From Paenibacillus sp. LHD-117 (GTDB taxonomy: Bacteria; Bacillota; Bacilli; Paenibacillales; Paenibacillaceae): a stretch of 64,000 nucleotides of DNA. The number at the start of each line of letters is the position of its first letter. The stretch's first letter is position 1. The position numbers and the translations under genes are program-made. The notes under the pieces are model-generated. The model was not told where the DNA came from. It did not search any database and was given only the letters and a program-made list of their open reading frames with translations. The DNA is taken from contig NZ_JAVFVT010000004.1 of NCBI RefSeq assembly GCF_030929555.1, positions 1-64,000 on the forward strand, in the 5' to 3' direction. Below, piece by piece: positions 7,198 to 15,318 of the stretch.

Positions 7198-8163
7198 TTA
7201 AAATAAAGAATTTTCTGGCGAAGCTTTGCGCACGAGCCAGTTCGCGGTGATGACCACGATGAAGCCGAAGACGGATTGATACAAACTGACAGCGCTTCCA
7301 ATCGAGAAGTTGAAGTTCGTCATCAAGGATCGGAACACGTACGTCTCGATTATGTCGGTTGTCGCGTACAGCGCGGTGTTGTTGGCGCCGACAAGGTTGT
7401 AGAACAATCCGAAGTTGCCTTTGAGCACTCCGCCGAGCGAGAACAAGAGGAGGATGATAAACGTCGGCTTCAGCCACGGCAGTACGATATAGATGATGCG
7501 CTGGAACGCGTTCGCCCCGTCGATCTCCGACGCTTCGATGATTTCGTTGTCGAGGCCCATGATGGCCGCGAAATAAATGATCGAGCCGTATCCCGTCGAC
7601 TGCCAAAGGAACGTGAGGACGATAATGAACGGCCAAATGACGGGATTCGAATACGTTTTGACGGGCTCCATGCCCATCGACTCGAGCAAGCTGTTCAAGA
7701 TGCCGTAATCATAGCTGAGTATGTTGTAGGCAATGAGGCCGATCAGGACGGCCGAAATGAAATGCGGCAGGAACATTAGCGTTTGCGCTATTTTCTTGAA
7801 CCACTTTCTCCTCAGCTCGTTCAGCAGCACCGCCACGAAAATTTGCAGCACGTTGCCCAGCAAGATAAACACGATGTTGTACGCGACCGTGTTGAACGTC
7901 AGCCTCCACAGATCCCCGTTCATGACGAGAAACCGGAAATTGTCGAGCGCGACGAACGGACTGCGGAAGATGCCGTCGGAGTAGTTGTACTGGATAAACG
8001 CCAGATACAATCCAGGCATCGGCAAATACGCGAATATGATAAAAAAAGCGATGGCGGGCAAACACATGAACAGCAGCGTTTTGTTGTTCCAGAATCGTCT
8101 TAGCTTGCCCGAGCGGGCCCTGAGCGGTTTGCTCGGGGCCGTCTTCTCCAGGGCCGTCTCCAT
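7198..8163 (-). CDS. Carbohydrate ABC transporter permease, LplB type
   Basis: A 321-residue membrane protein with six membrane segments. The first, after a basic N-terminal tail, reads LLFMCLPAIAFFIIFAYLPM, as in LplB and YtcO-like permeases. The coupling loop EASEIDGANAFQRIIYIVLP is present near residue 205. It forms a heterodimer with the next gene product and imports an oligosaccharide. The start lies 12 bases after the GH35 stop codon, so the genes are very probably one transcript. Confidence 0.92.
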   Translation of the reverse strand: METALEKTAPSKPLRARSGKLRRFWNNKTLLFMCLPAIAFFIIFAYLPMPGLYLAFIQYNYSDGIFRSPFVALDNFRFLVMNGDLWRLTFNTVAYNIVFILLGNVLQIFVAVLLNELRRKWFKKIAQTLMFLPHFISAVLIGLIAYNILSYDYGILNSLLESMGMEPVKTYSNPVIWPFIIVLTFLWQSTGYGSIIYFAAIMGLDNEIIEASEIDGANAFQRIIYIVLPWLKPTFIILLLFSLGGVLKGNFGLFYNLVGANNTALYATTDIIETYVFRSLMTNFNFSIGSAVSLYQSVFGFIVVITANWLVRKASPENSLF

Positions 8164-8175
8164 GTCGATCGCCTC

Positions 8176-11058
8176 CTATTCCGATTGCTGTACCGGAATG
8201 AACGAGATGTCGTTCAGCCGGCCTGGCGCCTCACGGTCGACTGCCTCGAGCAAAATCTCGATTTTGCCGCTGCCGCCGTTTCCGTCGATGCCGTCGATGC
8301 CTTCTTGGCTGCCATTGAACCACGCTCCCGGCAAGTAGACGGAAGTTTGACTCCCTCCCGTGACAACGGGCCGTTCGCCGCCGCTAGGCATCCAAAGCCT
8401 TCCGACGATTCGTCCTTCCAAGAACGCGGTCAGCTTCAGACCGCTGCCGTCGACCGTAACGCGCCAGCCTTTGCCGCCTTCGGAATTATTCGCTTCCGCA
8501 TAAAGCCAAGCGACCGATCCGGACGCCAGCTCCATCGGGAGCTCCGCCGCGGCAGCCAACGCTCTCGCTTCTTCCGCATACCGGAGAAGCTCCGGCTCTT
8601 CCGCTGCACGCATGGTCCATTCGGCCGCTTCCACGCCCTCGTACAGCGTCACTTGGCCGGCTGGAAGTCCCAGCGCCCGCTCTAAGAACACCGTAAGCTC
8701 CACGTTTTGCCCCGCCTTGACGTACGGCGTAATGTCGACGTACGGGTCGAAAGGGTTCACGTCTCCGACCTCCGCTTCGCCGACGAACAGCTTCGCGCGA
8801 GCCTGCAAACCTTCGAAACAAAGCGTCCACGAATCCGCGTCCGCCGAAGCGAAGAACGAGCGGGCGTAATATTCGAGCGCCGGATGGTCGGGTGAGAGCC
8901 ATCCGCCGAATCCGACGACCGGCCACAGGCTTCGGTCGGTCTGGCCGCCGATGAGCTCTTGTTTAATCATCCGGTCTGCGGACCGATGAACGCGCCAATT
9001 GCCGCTTAGCTGCTGGATATTCGTGATCGCTGCGATTCCGCGAATCCCTTTGCGCGAACTCAGCCTGAGTCCGGGCAGCCGGATATCGTCGAAGTTCGAG
9101 TGGCCCCAGATTTCCGTTCTCGCGAGCAAGCATCCGACTTCCCTGCCCCCATCGTCCAAAGAGATGTACCGGCTGCCGCCTCCCGGTACTGCCGTGCCAA
9201 CGTACCGGCCATCGGAATAGATCGATACGATGTCGCTTCCCTGACGAAGGAGCAGCCCTTCGGCCTTTGCCCCGGCGGGCAGGCAAGCATCGGAGCCGTA
9301 CCACGCGAATCCTCTGTATACTCCCAGCGATTCGAGCGGCTCCGCCTGTTTGATCTGCGTCTTCGACTCCGGCGCTCTCGATGGATGCTCCGCTATGATC
9401 CGCGATGCTGCCGGCGCCTCCGTATCGCACAGGCTAAGCTGCCATTGCTGGACGGCCGGCTGTCCTTCGACAACATAACGGATTGGCTGCTCGTATGTCG
9501 GATTTCCGTCCGGATCAAGCTCCGCGGAGATGAGCGCTTTCGCTCTCGAGTGAACGAGGATGGCCAATTCTCCTCCCGAATCCGATCGGAGCGTGAACCG
9601 GCATTCGCCGCGCCCGTCGAACGTTAATGCAAGCGCGTCCCCCTCTTGCTCGGCTTGACCTTGATCGTAGTCGACCGTTACCGATCCCGGGATTCGCAGC
9701 CTGATTGCACCCTTCCCCTCCGCGTGGAACAAGATAGCCGCCGTGCCCGACGGCAGCGTTTCCGCCCGATACAGCTCAGCCGTCGAAGACTCGAGGCGCC
9801 CCTGCATTCCCCATGCTGCGAGCGGCAGTTCTGCTGGTAAAGCAAGCGAGCGGCCTCCCTTCAGTTCGAAGCGGTCCCCGGGCGAATCTACTGTCGCGCG
9901 GTCCCTCAATGCGATCTCCTTGTCCCGGTCGTCCAAGTTGGTAACGAAGAGGATCCGGCCGCCGCCTTTTAGTTCAAGAGCATAAGGCCCGGCAATGCCT
10001 GCCGCGTCGCCTTCAATGCCGTACGCGGACGATGGGCTGCTAGACGTTTCTGCCTCCGCGAGCGCCGGGCCGTAGGCCAACATCATTCTCCTTAGCAGCC
10101 GCCCTTCATAGGCTTCCTCGCGAATATGCCCTTCAGGTGAAATCATGCCGCCGAAGTCGTAATCCGAAGTCATGAAGGCGAGCGGCATGCCCCAATTGTT
10201 CGTTGCGTTCGTGAAGCCGAAGTCGGTGCCCGATACCTGCAGATACGGCCCCAGCAGCTTGGTGCCGCAGGATAACAGCCGCCGCAGCAAGTAATGGGAG
10301 CGGTTCGTCTCCGTCACGAGCAGCGGATATCCCATACGGCCAAGCAGCTCGCGGTAATGCAGTACCTTGCCCTCGAAATCCGGATCGCGGTCATTCGGAT
10401 AATAGTTGCAGGTCGGCATGACGCCGTCCGCCAGCCCGCTCGCCTGCGGAATACCGCCTTGGCCGGCGCAGGCGAATAACGGCACCGTTATTCCGTGCGC
10501 CAGCGCCATATCCCGCAGCGCCGCTATGTATCCGGCCGGGTCGGAGCAGCCATAGAAGTCCAGCTCGTTGTCCAGCTGCAGCGCGATCACCGTGCCGCCT
10601 TTTCCCGCTTCGTACGCTCTGATAACCGGCAGGATGCGGTCGAACCAGCGGGATACCGCTTGCAGGAAGACGGGATCGTTGTCCCTTAACCGGATATCGT
10701 CATCCGCCAGCAGATAGGCCGGAAGCGCCCCGCCATCCCATTCCGAGCAAATATACGGACCGGGCCTTGCCACGACCCATAATCCCGTATCTTTGGCCGC
10801 CGCCAGAAATTCGACGACGTCTCGTTCCCCTTCGAAATCCCAGCTTCCTTCGGAGCGCTCATGGTAGTTCCAAGGAAAATAAACGTCGATAGCGTTGTAG
10901 CCGAATGCCGCGAGCTGCTCCATCCGCTCCTTCCAGTAAGCTCTCGGGATGCGGAAGTAAAACAACGAAGCGCATAGGAGCAGCTCCGGCTTGCCATGAA
11001 TGCGAACCGCGTCTCTCTCGAATTGAACGGCCGCGTCCGCTTGAACCGTACTTTTCAC
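8176..11058 (-). CDS. Beta-galactosidase, glycoside hydrolase family 35
   Basis: The first 300 residues are a GH35 TIM barrel: ARPGPYICSEWDGGALPAYL near residue 100 is the family signature, the acid/base is the Glu of LQLDNELDF (about residue 165) and the nucleophile is probably the Glu of LLVTETNRS (about residue 250). The rest, to 960 residues, should be beta-sandwich domains, including a jelly-roll near the end (a WTLCFEGLQARAKLFVGEAE segment). No signal peptide is seen, so the enzyme acts in the cytoplasm on imported beta-galactosides. GTG at 11058 has AAGGAGG seven bases upstream, better than TTG at 11064. It is the first gene of the sugar operon; two LacI-type operators lie upstream. 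Confidence 0.88.
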   Translation of the reverse strand: MKSTVQADAAVQFERDAVRIHGKPELLLCASLFYFRIPRAYWKERMEQLAAFGYNAIDVYFPWNYHERSEGSWDFEGERDVVEFLAAAKDTGLWVVARPGPYICSEWDGGALPAYLLADDDIRLRDNDPVFLQAVSRWFDRILPVIRAYEAGKGGTVIALQLDNELDFYGCSDPAGYIAALRDMALAHGITVPLFACAGQGGIPQASGLADGVMPTCNYYPNDRDPDFEGKVLHYRELLGRMGYPLLVTETNRSHYLLRRLLSCGTKLLGPYLQVSGTDFGFTNATNNWGMPLAFMTSDYDFGGMISPEGHIREEAYEGRLLRRMMLAYGPALAEAETSSSPSSAYGIEGDAAGIAGPYALELKGGGRILFVTNLDDRDKEIALRDRATVDSPGDRFELKGGRSLALPAELPLAAWGMQGRLESSTAELYRAETLPSGTAAILFHAEGKGAIRLRIPGSVTVDYDQGQAEQEGDALALTFDGRGECRFTLRSDSGGELAILVHSRAKALISAELDPDGNPTYEQPIRYVVEGQPAVQQWQLSLCDTEAPAASRIIAEHPSRAPESKTQIKQAEPLESLGVYRGFAWYGSDACLPAGAKAEGLLLRQGSDIVSIYSDGRYVGTAVPGGGSRYISLDDGGREVGCLLARTEIWGHSNFDDIRLPGLRLSSRKGIRGIAAITNIQQLSGNWRVHRSADRMIKQELIGGQTDRSLWPVVGFGGWLSPDHPALEYYARSFFASADADSWTLCFEGLQARAKLFVGEAEVGDVNPFDPYVDITPYVKAGQNVELTVFLERALGLPAGQVTLYEGVEAAEWTMRAAEEPELLRYAEEARALAAAAELPMELASGSVAWLYAEANNSEGGKGWRVTVDGSGLKLTAFLEGRIVGRLWMPSGGERPVVTGGSQTSVYLPGAWFNGSQEGIDGIDGNGGSGKIEILLEAVDREAPGRLNDISFIPVQQSE

Positions 11059-11115
11059 CGGCAATCCTCCTTAAAATCGAATTCATGTTTGACGATCCTC
11101 TCTAGCCCCCGAAAA

Positions 11116-11129
11116 TGTAACCCGTTTCA
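11116..11129 (-). promoter_or_regulatory. LacI-type operator, proximal
   Basis: TGTAACCCGTTTCA (TGAAACGGGTTACA on the operon strand) is a pseudo-palindrome of LacI/GalR form about 60 bases before the GH35 start. A second, overlapping GTAACCCGTTAAG half-site follows at once. It matches 11274-11287 in reversed orientation. Confidence 0.6.
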
Positions 11130-11273
11130 TGTAACCCGTTAAGTTTTCGACAAAATAAAAACACACGTCGTAATCCTAACCGATTCAAACAACTGCCAAA
11201 TACCGATACTCGGTGCTCTGAAGTGTGTCTGCGCTAGCTTCACGATGTGTGTTCGTTATCTCGTTATGACTGG

Positions 11274-11287
11274 TGTAACGGGTTTCA
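11274..11287 (-). promoter_or_regulatory. LacI-type operator, distal
   Basis: TGTAACGGGTTTCA is the near match of the proximal operator, centred 158 bases away (about 15 helical turns), which would allow looping by a tetrameric repressor. The 430-base gap between the GH35 and lacI genes holds these two sites and AT-rich sequence after the lacI stop; I see nothing else in it. Confidence 0.55.
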
Positions 11288-11490
11288 TTCTAGGCCATTA
11301 AGTGACGACGCCTTTTCAATTCCGATTGTAGGGGATCATGAAAGCGTTGTCAATCGTAATTTTTCAACCACCTAAATATTTATTAATTTCCGAGCTTCCC
11401 GGAAATAAAAATTATTATTGCGATAAACCTACCTCTAAACGCGGTCGATCATCTTCGAGGGGCTTCGGTTGAGGTTTTTTCAAATCTTTC

Positions 11491-12549
11491 CTACCCTTGT
11501 TCCCCACCCGGAGGTGCGGTTGACTCCCTGACGATCAGCTCAGGTTCGACGACGGTATTCCTCCGCACTCTGGCTTTGGAGATCAAGCCATGCAGCAGCT
11601 CGGCGGCGCCTTTGCCTACGTCGTAACACTTGAGCGAAATCGTCGTCAGCTCGGGGATGCTGTGCGAGGCGAACGGAATGTCGTCGAAGCCGATGATGGA
11701 CAAGTCTTCCGGCACGCGCAGGCCTGCCTTGTACGCTTCCTTCATGACGCCGATCGCGACAAGATCGTTTGCGCAGAATACGGCGGTCGGACGCTTCGGC
11801 GCCGCAAGCAGCGCGCGCATGAACGCCTTGCCCTTCTCCACGGAGAATCCGCCGTCCAGCAGCCATTCCGGGCGAACGGGCAGTCCGTGCTTCTCCATCG
11901 TCGATGCGAAACCTTGGACGCGCTGAAGCGTATTCGACATTTTCCTGTACCCGCCGACAAACGCGATATCCCGATGCCCCAGCCCGATAAGATGCTCCGT
12001 CGCAAGAATCGCGCCGGCTTTCTCGTCGACGAAAATCCGGTTCAGCTTCTGCCCGGGCAACTGCCCGTTGATGAGCAGCAGCGGCAAACGTTTGCTGACC
12101 TCCGCCACTTCCTGGATTAATCGTTTATCGGGTTTGGCCAAATTGATGCGTCCGCCGATCATGACCAGACCATCGACCTGCTTCTCGAGCAGCAGATTCA
12201 AATATTGGGATTCCCGGACGTATTGCTCCTCATAGTCAGCATTGACCGATACCGTATCGCAAAGGAAGATCGTATATCCTTTGCTCCGCAATTCCTGCTC
12301 CAATCCTGCCAGCACTTCCGGGAAAAACGGGTTCGTGATGTCCGGGAGTATAACCCCGATCATGCTTGTCTCTTTCTTGAACAAACTTCTGGCCAGCGCA
12401 TTCGGCTGGAACTGATACTTTTCGATCAAAGCGTTGATTTTGTCTCTCGTCGTTTTCTTCACTGGGGCCGTGTTATTCAGCACTCGCGAAACCGTAGCGA
12501 CCGAAACATTGGCTTCTCTAGCAATATCATATACGGTAACCGGTTTCAT
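11491..12549 (-). CDS. LacI-family transcriptional repressor
   Basis: Residues 1-55 are a LacI-type helix-turn-helix and hinge (VTVYDIAREANVSVATVSRV, then a hinge helix around PNALARSL). The remainder is a periplasmic-binding-protein-like effector domain (MIGVILPDITNPFFPEVLAG; GFDDIPFASH near the end). The 352-residue length is normal with the start at 12549, which follows GGGGAGGAG; the frame is open upstream but has no better site. It lies on the same strand as the GH35 operon with two matching operators between them, so it most likely represses that operon and is relieved by its sugar. Confidence 0.92.
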   Translation of the reverse strand: MKPVTVYDIAREANVSVATVSRVLNNTAPVKKTTRDKINALIEKYQFQPNALARSLFKKETSMIGVILPDITNPFFPEVLAGLEQELRSKGYTIFLCDTVSVNADYEEQYVRESQYLNLLLEKQVDGLVMIGGRINLAKPDKRLIQEVAEVSKRLPLLLINGQLPGQKLNRIFVDEKAGAILATEHLIGLGHRDIAFVGGYRKMSNTLQRVQGFASTMEKHGLPVRPEWLLDGGFSVEKGKAFMRALLAAPKRPTAVFCANDLVAIGVMKEAYKAGLRVPEDLSIIGFDDIPFASHSIPELTTISLKCYDVGKGAAELLHGLISKARVRRNTVVEPELIVRESTAPPGGEQG

Positions 12550-12630
12550 AATTGTTCGCTCCTCCCCAAGTTCGTTCCTTTGTAGGATAGCAAATTTCCA
12601 CATAATTGCAAAATGTTTTTTTCGGCGACC

Positions 12631-12727
12631 GGCGTCGCGTATATGGTTTTTCGTATACATTCGGCCCGTTGAGCCACAGAAAGGCGTAGCGTGTATGATT
12701 TTTCGTACACATTCAGCCCGATGCGCC
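12631..12727. repeat. Two tandem 45-bp hairpin units upstream of lacI
   Basis: Units at 12631-12675 and 12683-12727 share most bases. Each has a small palindrome, GTATA...TATAC in the first and GTGTA...TACAC in the second, around a TTTTTCG loop. The third base pair changes from A:T to G:C on both sides, which keeps pairing. They lie 80-180 bases before the lacI start. Confidence 0.65.
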
Positions 12728-12745
12728 GCATGAAGACAAAGAAAA

Positions 12746-12778
12746 GCTGTCCCTAAAAGTGTTTACTTTTGGGACAGC
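12746..12778 (-). terminator. Strong hairpin, terminator-like on the minus strand
   Basis: GCTGTCCC and GGGACAGC arms with an inner AAAGT/ACTTT pair, followed by TTTTC on the minus strand. No clear gene leads into it; the doubtful frame at 12763-13044 ends inside the stem. Confidence 0.6.
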
Positions 12779-13044
12779 CCTGTTGCTATCTTGCGCATGA
12801 GAGAATAGAATCTCTCACTTTCGGTGTCCTCCCTGGGATAATCCATGTGATTTTGTGATAGATTTGTATTATCTTCTATCATACACAATCCACTATTATC
12901 TCCACTGTGAAAATCGTTCGACGAGGTCCGAATTTTGTTCTGAGCCTTAGCGAAAATCATCTTCGCGCATCGGCGGCGTCTTTCGGCAACATTCGACTTC
13001 AAGGGTCCGCTATAATAGCGGCATATTGATGTTTCATGTTTCAT
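12763..13044 (-). other. Doubtful 93-codon frame, possibly remnant of a mobile gene
   Basis: A frame of 93 codons ends in KIATGLSQK with its stop codon inside the downstream hairpin. There is no clear ribosome binding site and I recognise no domain. Strong hairpins directly after the stop are common for insertion-sequence genes, so it could be a remnant, but it may equally be non-coding. The 520 bases between lacI and the stalk-protein gene hold this frame, the hairpin and the tandem units. Confidence 0.25.
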
Positions 13045-13071
13045 AACCCGCCCGAAGGAGTGAAGTACTGT

Positions 13072-14208
13072 ATGGATGGTACGTTCCGCTTCATGAAGAA
13101 ACCCGTTTTGGTTTGGCTGGCGATGATTCTGCTGGGCTTAACCCTGCTCCCTCTGACCGCCTACTCGGCAAGCGGGTCCGTCAAGGTGTACTTTAACGGC
13201 AAGCCGCTCCAATTCGAAGATGCGGAGCCCGTCATCAAGAACGGCAGGACGCTGGTGCCCTTCCGCAAAATTTTCGAGACGCTGGGCTATGAAGTGACTT
13301 GGGACGAACGAAACAGAATCGCGATCGGGGAGAAGGAGGGTTTCATGATTCAATTGCCGATCGATGGCACGATTGCCGCCGTTGGAGGCGAGAGCGTCGA
13401 GCTTGATGTTCCAGCCCAAATCGTAAAAGGAAGAACGCTCGTGCCTCTTCGTTTCGTATCGGAGAACAGCGGATATGAGGTATCCTACCTGAAAGTGAAG
13501 GAAGTCGCCATGATCGGAATCAGCGACGGGACGACGGCGAATCCGATTCCTCTGGCCGAGATGCCTTACTTCGTCACGGGACGCGTCGTGAACGAGCGGG
13601 GCGAGCCGGTGCCGAACGTGGATCTTTACGCGGACAACCAGCTTCTCTACAACAGCAATCTTTACGGAACGACCGACGAATACGGTTACTATGCCATCGA
13701 GTTGCCCATGCTGGCGACGACCTGGCACATGAGCGCAACGTTTGCCGCCGACTACAACGGGAAGTCATACGGCGTGAACGTTACCCCGGTCGACGACAAG
13801 CCTTTCGCGGGCAATACGGGCGCCGTCAGGAACTTTGTGCTCGGCTCTGTCACGGGCGAATTGTACTTGTATTTGGCCGACTACTCCCATCCGGACGACC
13901 CGGCACTTCCGCCGCCCGATCCGAACGACGTCGTGATCACCTTGTCTCCCGTCGGCCCGCTCCTGGACGGAAGCGAAGGCGAAACGATCGTGAAACGCGG
14001 CTCGAATTTTCCCGGCGGCTTCGGCATTCCCGATGTGCCGATCGGCAGGTACGAGGTGACGGCCCATTACATGCCGCTAGGAGAGAATCCCGTCCCGATG
14101 GATGTCCGCATCCGCAACCGCGGCGATTATGAACCGTCTGCCATCTTCGACTTTGAAAGCTTGACCGATACGATTCATCAGATCGAAATCGAAGCGAAGC
14201 TCCGGTAA
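13072..14208 (+). CDS. Secreted protein with copper-amine-oxidase-like stalk domain
   Basis: A signal peptide (VLVWLAMILLGLTLLPLTAYSAS, residues 9-32) is followed by a stalk domain in two related halves: YFNGKPLQFED...GRTLVPFRKIFETLGYEVTWDE and GRTLVPLRFVSENSGYEVSY. This domain is widespread in Paenibacillus surface proteins and is thought to be structural. From about residue 165 a carboxypeptidase-regulatory-like beta-sandwich follows (VTGRVVNERGEPVPNVDLYA; TTDEYGYYAIELP). No catalytic domain is seen. ATG at 13072 has GAAGGAG eleven bases before; 13036 and 13093 are possible alternatives. TATAAT at 13011, inside a short palindrome, may be its -10. Confidence 0.8.
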   Translation: MDGTFRFMKKPVLVWLAMILLGLTLLPLTAYSASGSVKVYFNGKPLQFEDAEPVIKNGRTLVPFRKIFETLGYEVTWDERNRIAIGEKEGFMIQLPIDGTIAAVGGESVELDVPAQIVKGRTLVPLRFVSENSGYEVSYLKVKEVAMIGISDGTTANPIPLAEMPYFVTGRVVNERGEPVPNVDLYADNQLLYNSNLYGTTDEYGYYAIELPMLATTWHMSATFAADYNGKSYGVNVTPVDDKPFAGNTGAVRNFVLGSVTGELYLYLADYSHPDDPALPPPDPNDVVITLSPVGPLLDGSEGETIVKRGSNFPGGFGIPDVPIGRYEVTAHYMPLGENPVPMDVRIRNRGDYEPSAIFDFESLTDTIHQIEIEAKLR

Positions 14209-14234
14209 GGCGATTCCGCTTAAAGAGCACAAAA

Positions 14235-14284
14235 AGGCTATCCTGTCGATGCGTTATACCGCGCCGTCAGGATAGCCTGTTTTT
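14235..14284 (+). terminator. Bidirectional terminator
   Basis: Perfect 11-bp arms AGGCTATCCTG and CAGGATAGCCT, T run on the plus side and A run before it. It can serve the stalk-protein gene and the convergent VanW-like gene. Confidence 0.85.
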
Positions 14285-14294
14285 CGCCGAACCT

Positions 14295-15233
14295 CTACTC
14301 CCTCTTCCCGCCTACGCTGCGATTCTCGACCCGCACTTCCTCCGGAAGCGTCTTGGATGCCCCCGGCACTTCCCGCTGCCGCGTCTCCAGCATGTCGGAG
14401 GAGAAGATCGACACGCTCACCGCTCCAGCGCTCGCGAAAGCCCGGATCAGAATCGGATGGTTGTACGGATTCGTGAATACGAAATCCGGTCCGTACCAGC
14501 TGACCGTCGCGTCGCGGCCGGACGGGACGTAATGGACGTTGCGGCTGTGGGAGAACCGTTCGACGATCGTAAGTCCCGCCCTGTCCGCTGCGTTAAATAA
14601 CGTCGAGGATACCTGGCAGATACCCCCGCCGATATCCTCGTACAGCTCGCCGCGCACGATGACGGGCGCCCGCAAATATCCTTTTTCCCTCGTTCGTTTG
14701 CCGACCGTGCCATTAAAGGAAAACCGTTCGCCGGGAAAAACGACGACGTTGTTGATCGCTTGCGCGGACAAGGCGATATTCGAAGAGCGGTTGCGGTTCC
14801 GGCTGTTGAAATACGTCGCGTAAGAGCCGATCGCGTTCAGCTTAATATTGGACAAAATTTCGCTGTCCACCCGGGGATAAACGGACCGCAGCGGAACTTC
14901 GAGCTCCGCCGCTCCTCCCTCGAACACGTACGAATAAAATCTGCCCCTGAATTCGGCGGCATGCAGCTTCGTCCCCGGTTTCTCCGGCACAATGCGCCCG
15001 GCTCCGTCCAGTACGGCGTTCCGAGGCTCCGTCTCTACTTGCTCCGCTATTCGATCCATAAGTGCGGCCAGCTTGGCTTCGTCCACGATCGGTACCCCCG
15101 GCTGGTCGTAGACGTAATCTTCTTTGTCGATCTGGATAACCGTATCGCCTTGATGGACGATGCTCAGCGATTGTTGAGGCTCTGCCGTTCCTCCTGCCAG
15201 AAGAAGCGCGGCCAGCATCCACTTGACGCTCAT
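14295..15233 (-). CDS. VanW-family protein with peptidoglycan-binding-like N-domain
   Basis: A short hydrophobic N-terminus (KWMLAALLLAGGTA) suggests export. Residues 45-130 resemble the PG_binding_4 domain (LAALMDRIAEQVETEPRNA; VPEKPGTKLH). Residues 145-270 are the VanW domain: NRSSNIALSAQAINNVVVFP, GERFSFNGTVG, DIGGGICQVSSTLFNAA, and HYVPSGRDATVSW. VanW proteins occur in many Firmicutes outside vancomycin clusters; their biochemical role is unknown to me. ATG follows GGGAGCTGAG. It is followed by a shared terminator and preceded by the beta-helix gene with an 85-base gap, so it may have its own promoter. Confidence 0.88.
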   Translation of the reverse strand: MSVKWMLAALLLAGGTAEPQQSLSIVHQGDTVIQIDKEDYVYDQPGVPIVDEAKLAALMDRIAEQVETEPRNAVLDGAGRIVPEKPGTKLHAAEFRGRFYSYVFEGGAAELEVPLRSVYPRVDSEILSNIKLNAIGSYATYFNSRNRNRSSNIALSAQAINNVVVFPGERFSFNGTVGKRTREKGYLRAPVIVRGELYEDIGGGICQVSSTLFNAADRAGLTIVERFSHSRNVHYVPSGRDATVSWYGPDFVFTNPYNHPILIRAFASAGAVSVSIFSSDMLETRQREVPGASKTLPEEVRVENRSVGGKRE

Positions 15234-15318
15234 AAAAGTCTCAGCTCCCGATTACGAAGTAACCGGATTAGTATGCGGCAGATGAGGAAGGCTTATCCAT
15301 GCCATGCGGACGGCGCTG

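Noticed and set aside
13138..13728. Antisense frames opposite the stalk-protein gene and similar shadows in the GH35, GH78 and chitinase genes
   Set aside because: No start signals and no recognisable protein; the sense frames are well supported.
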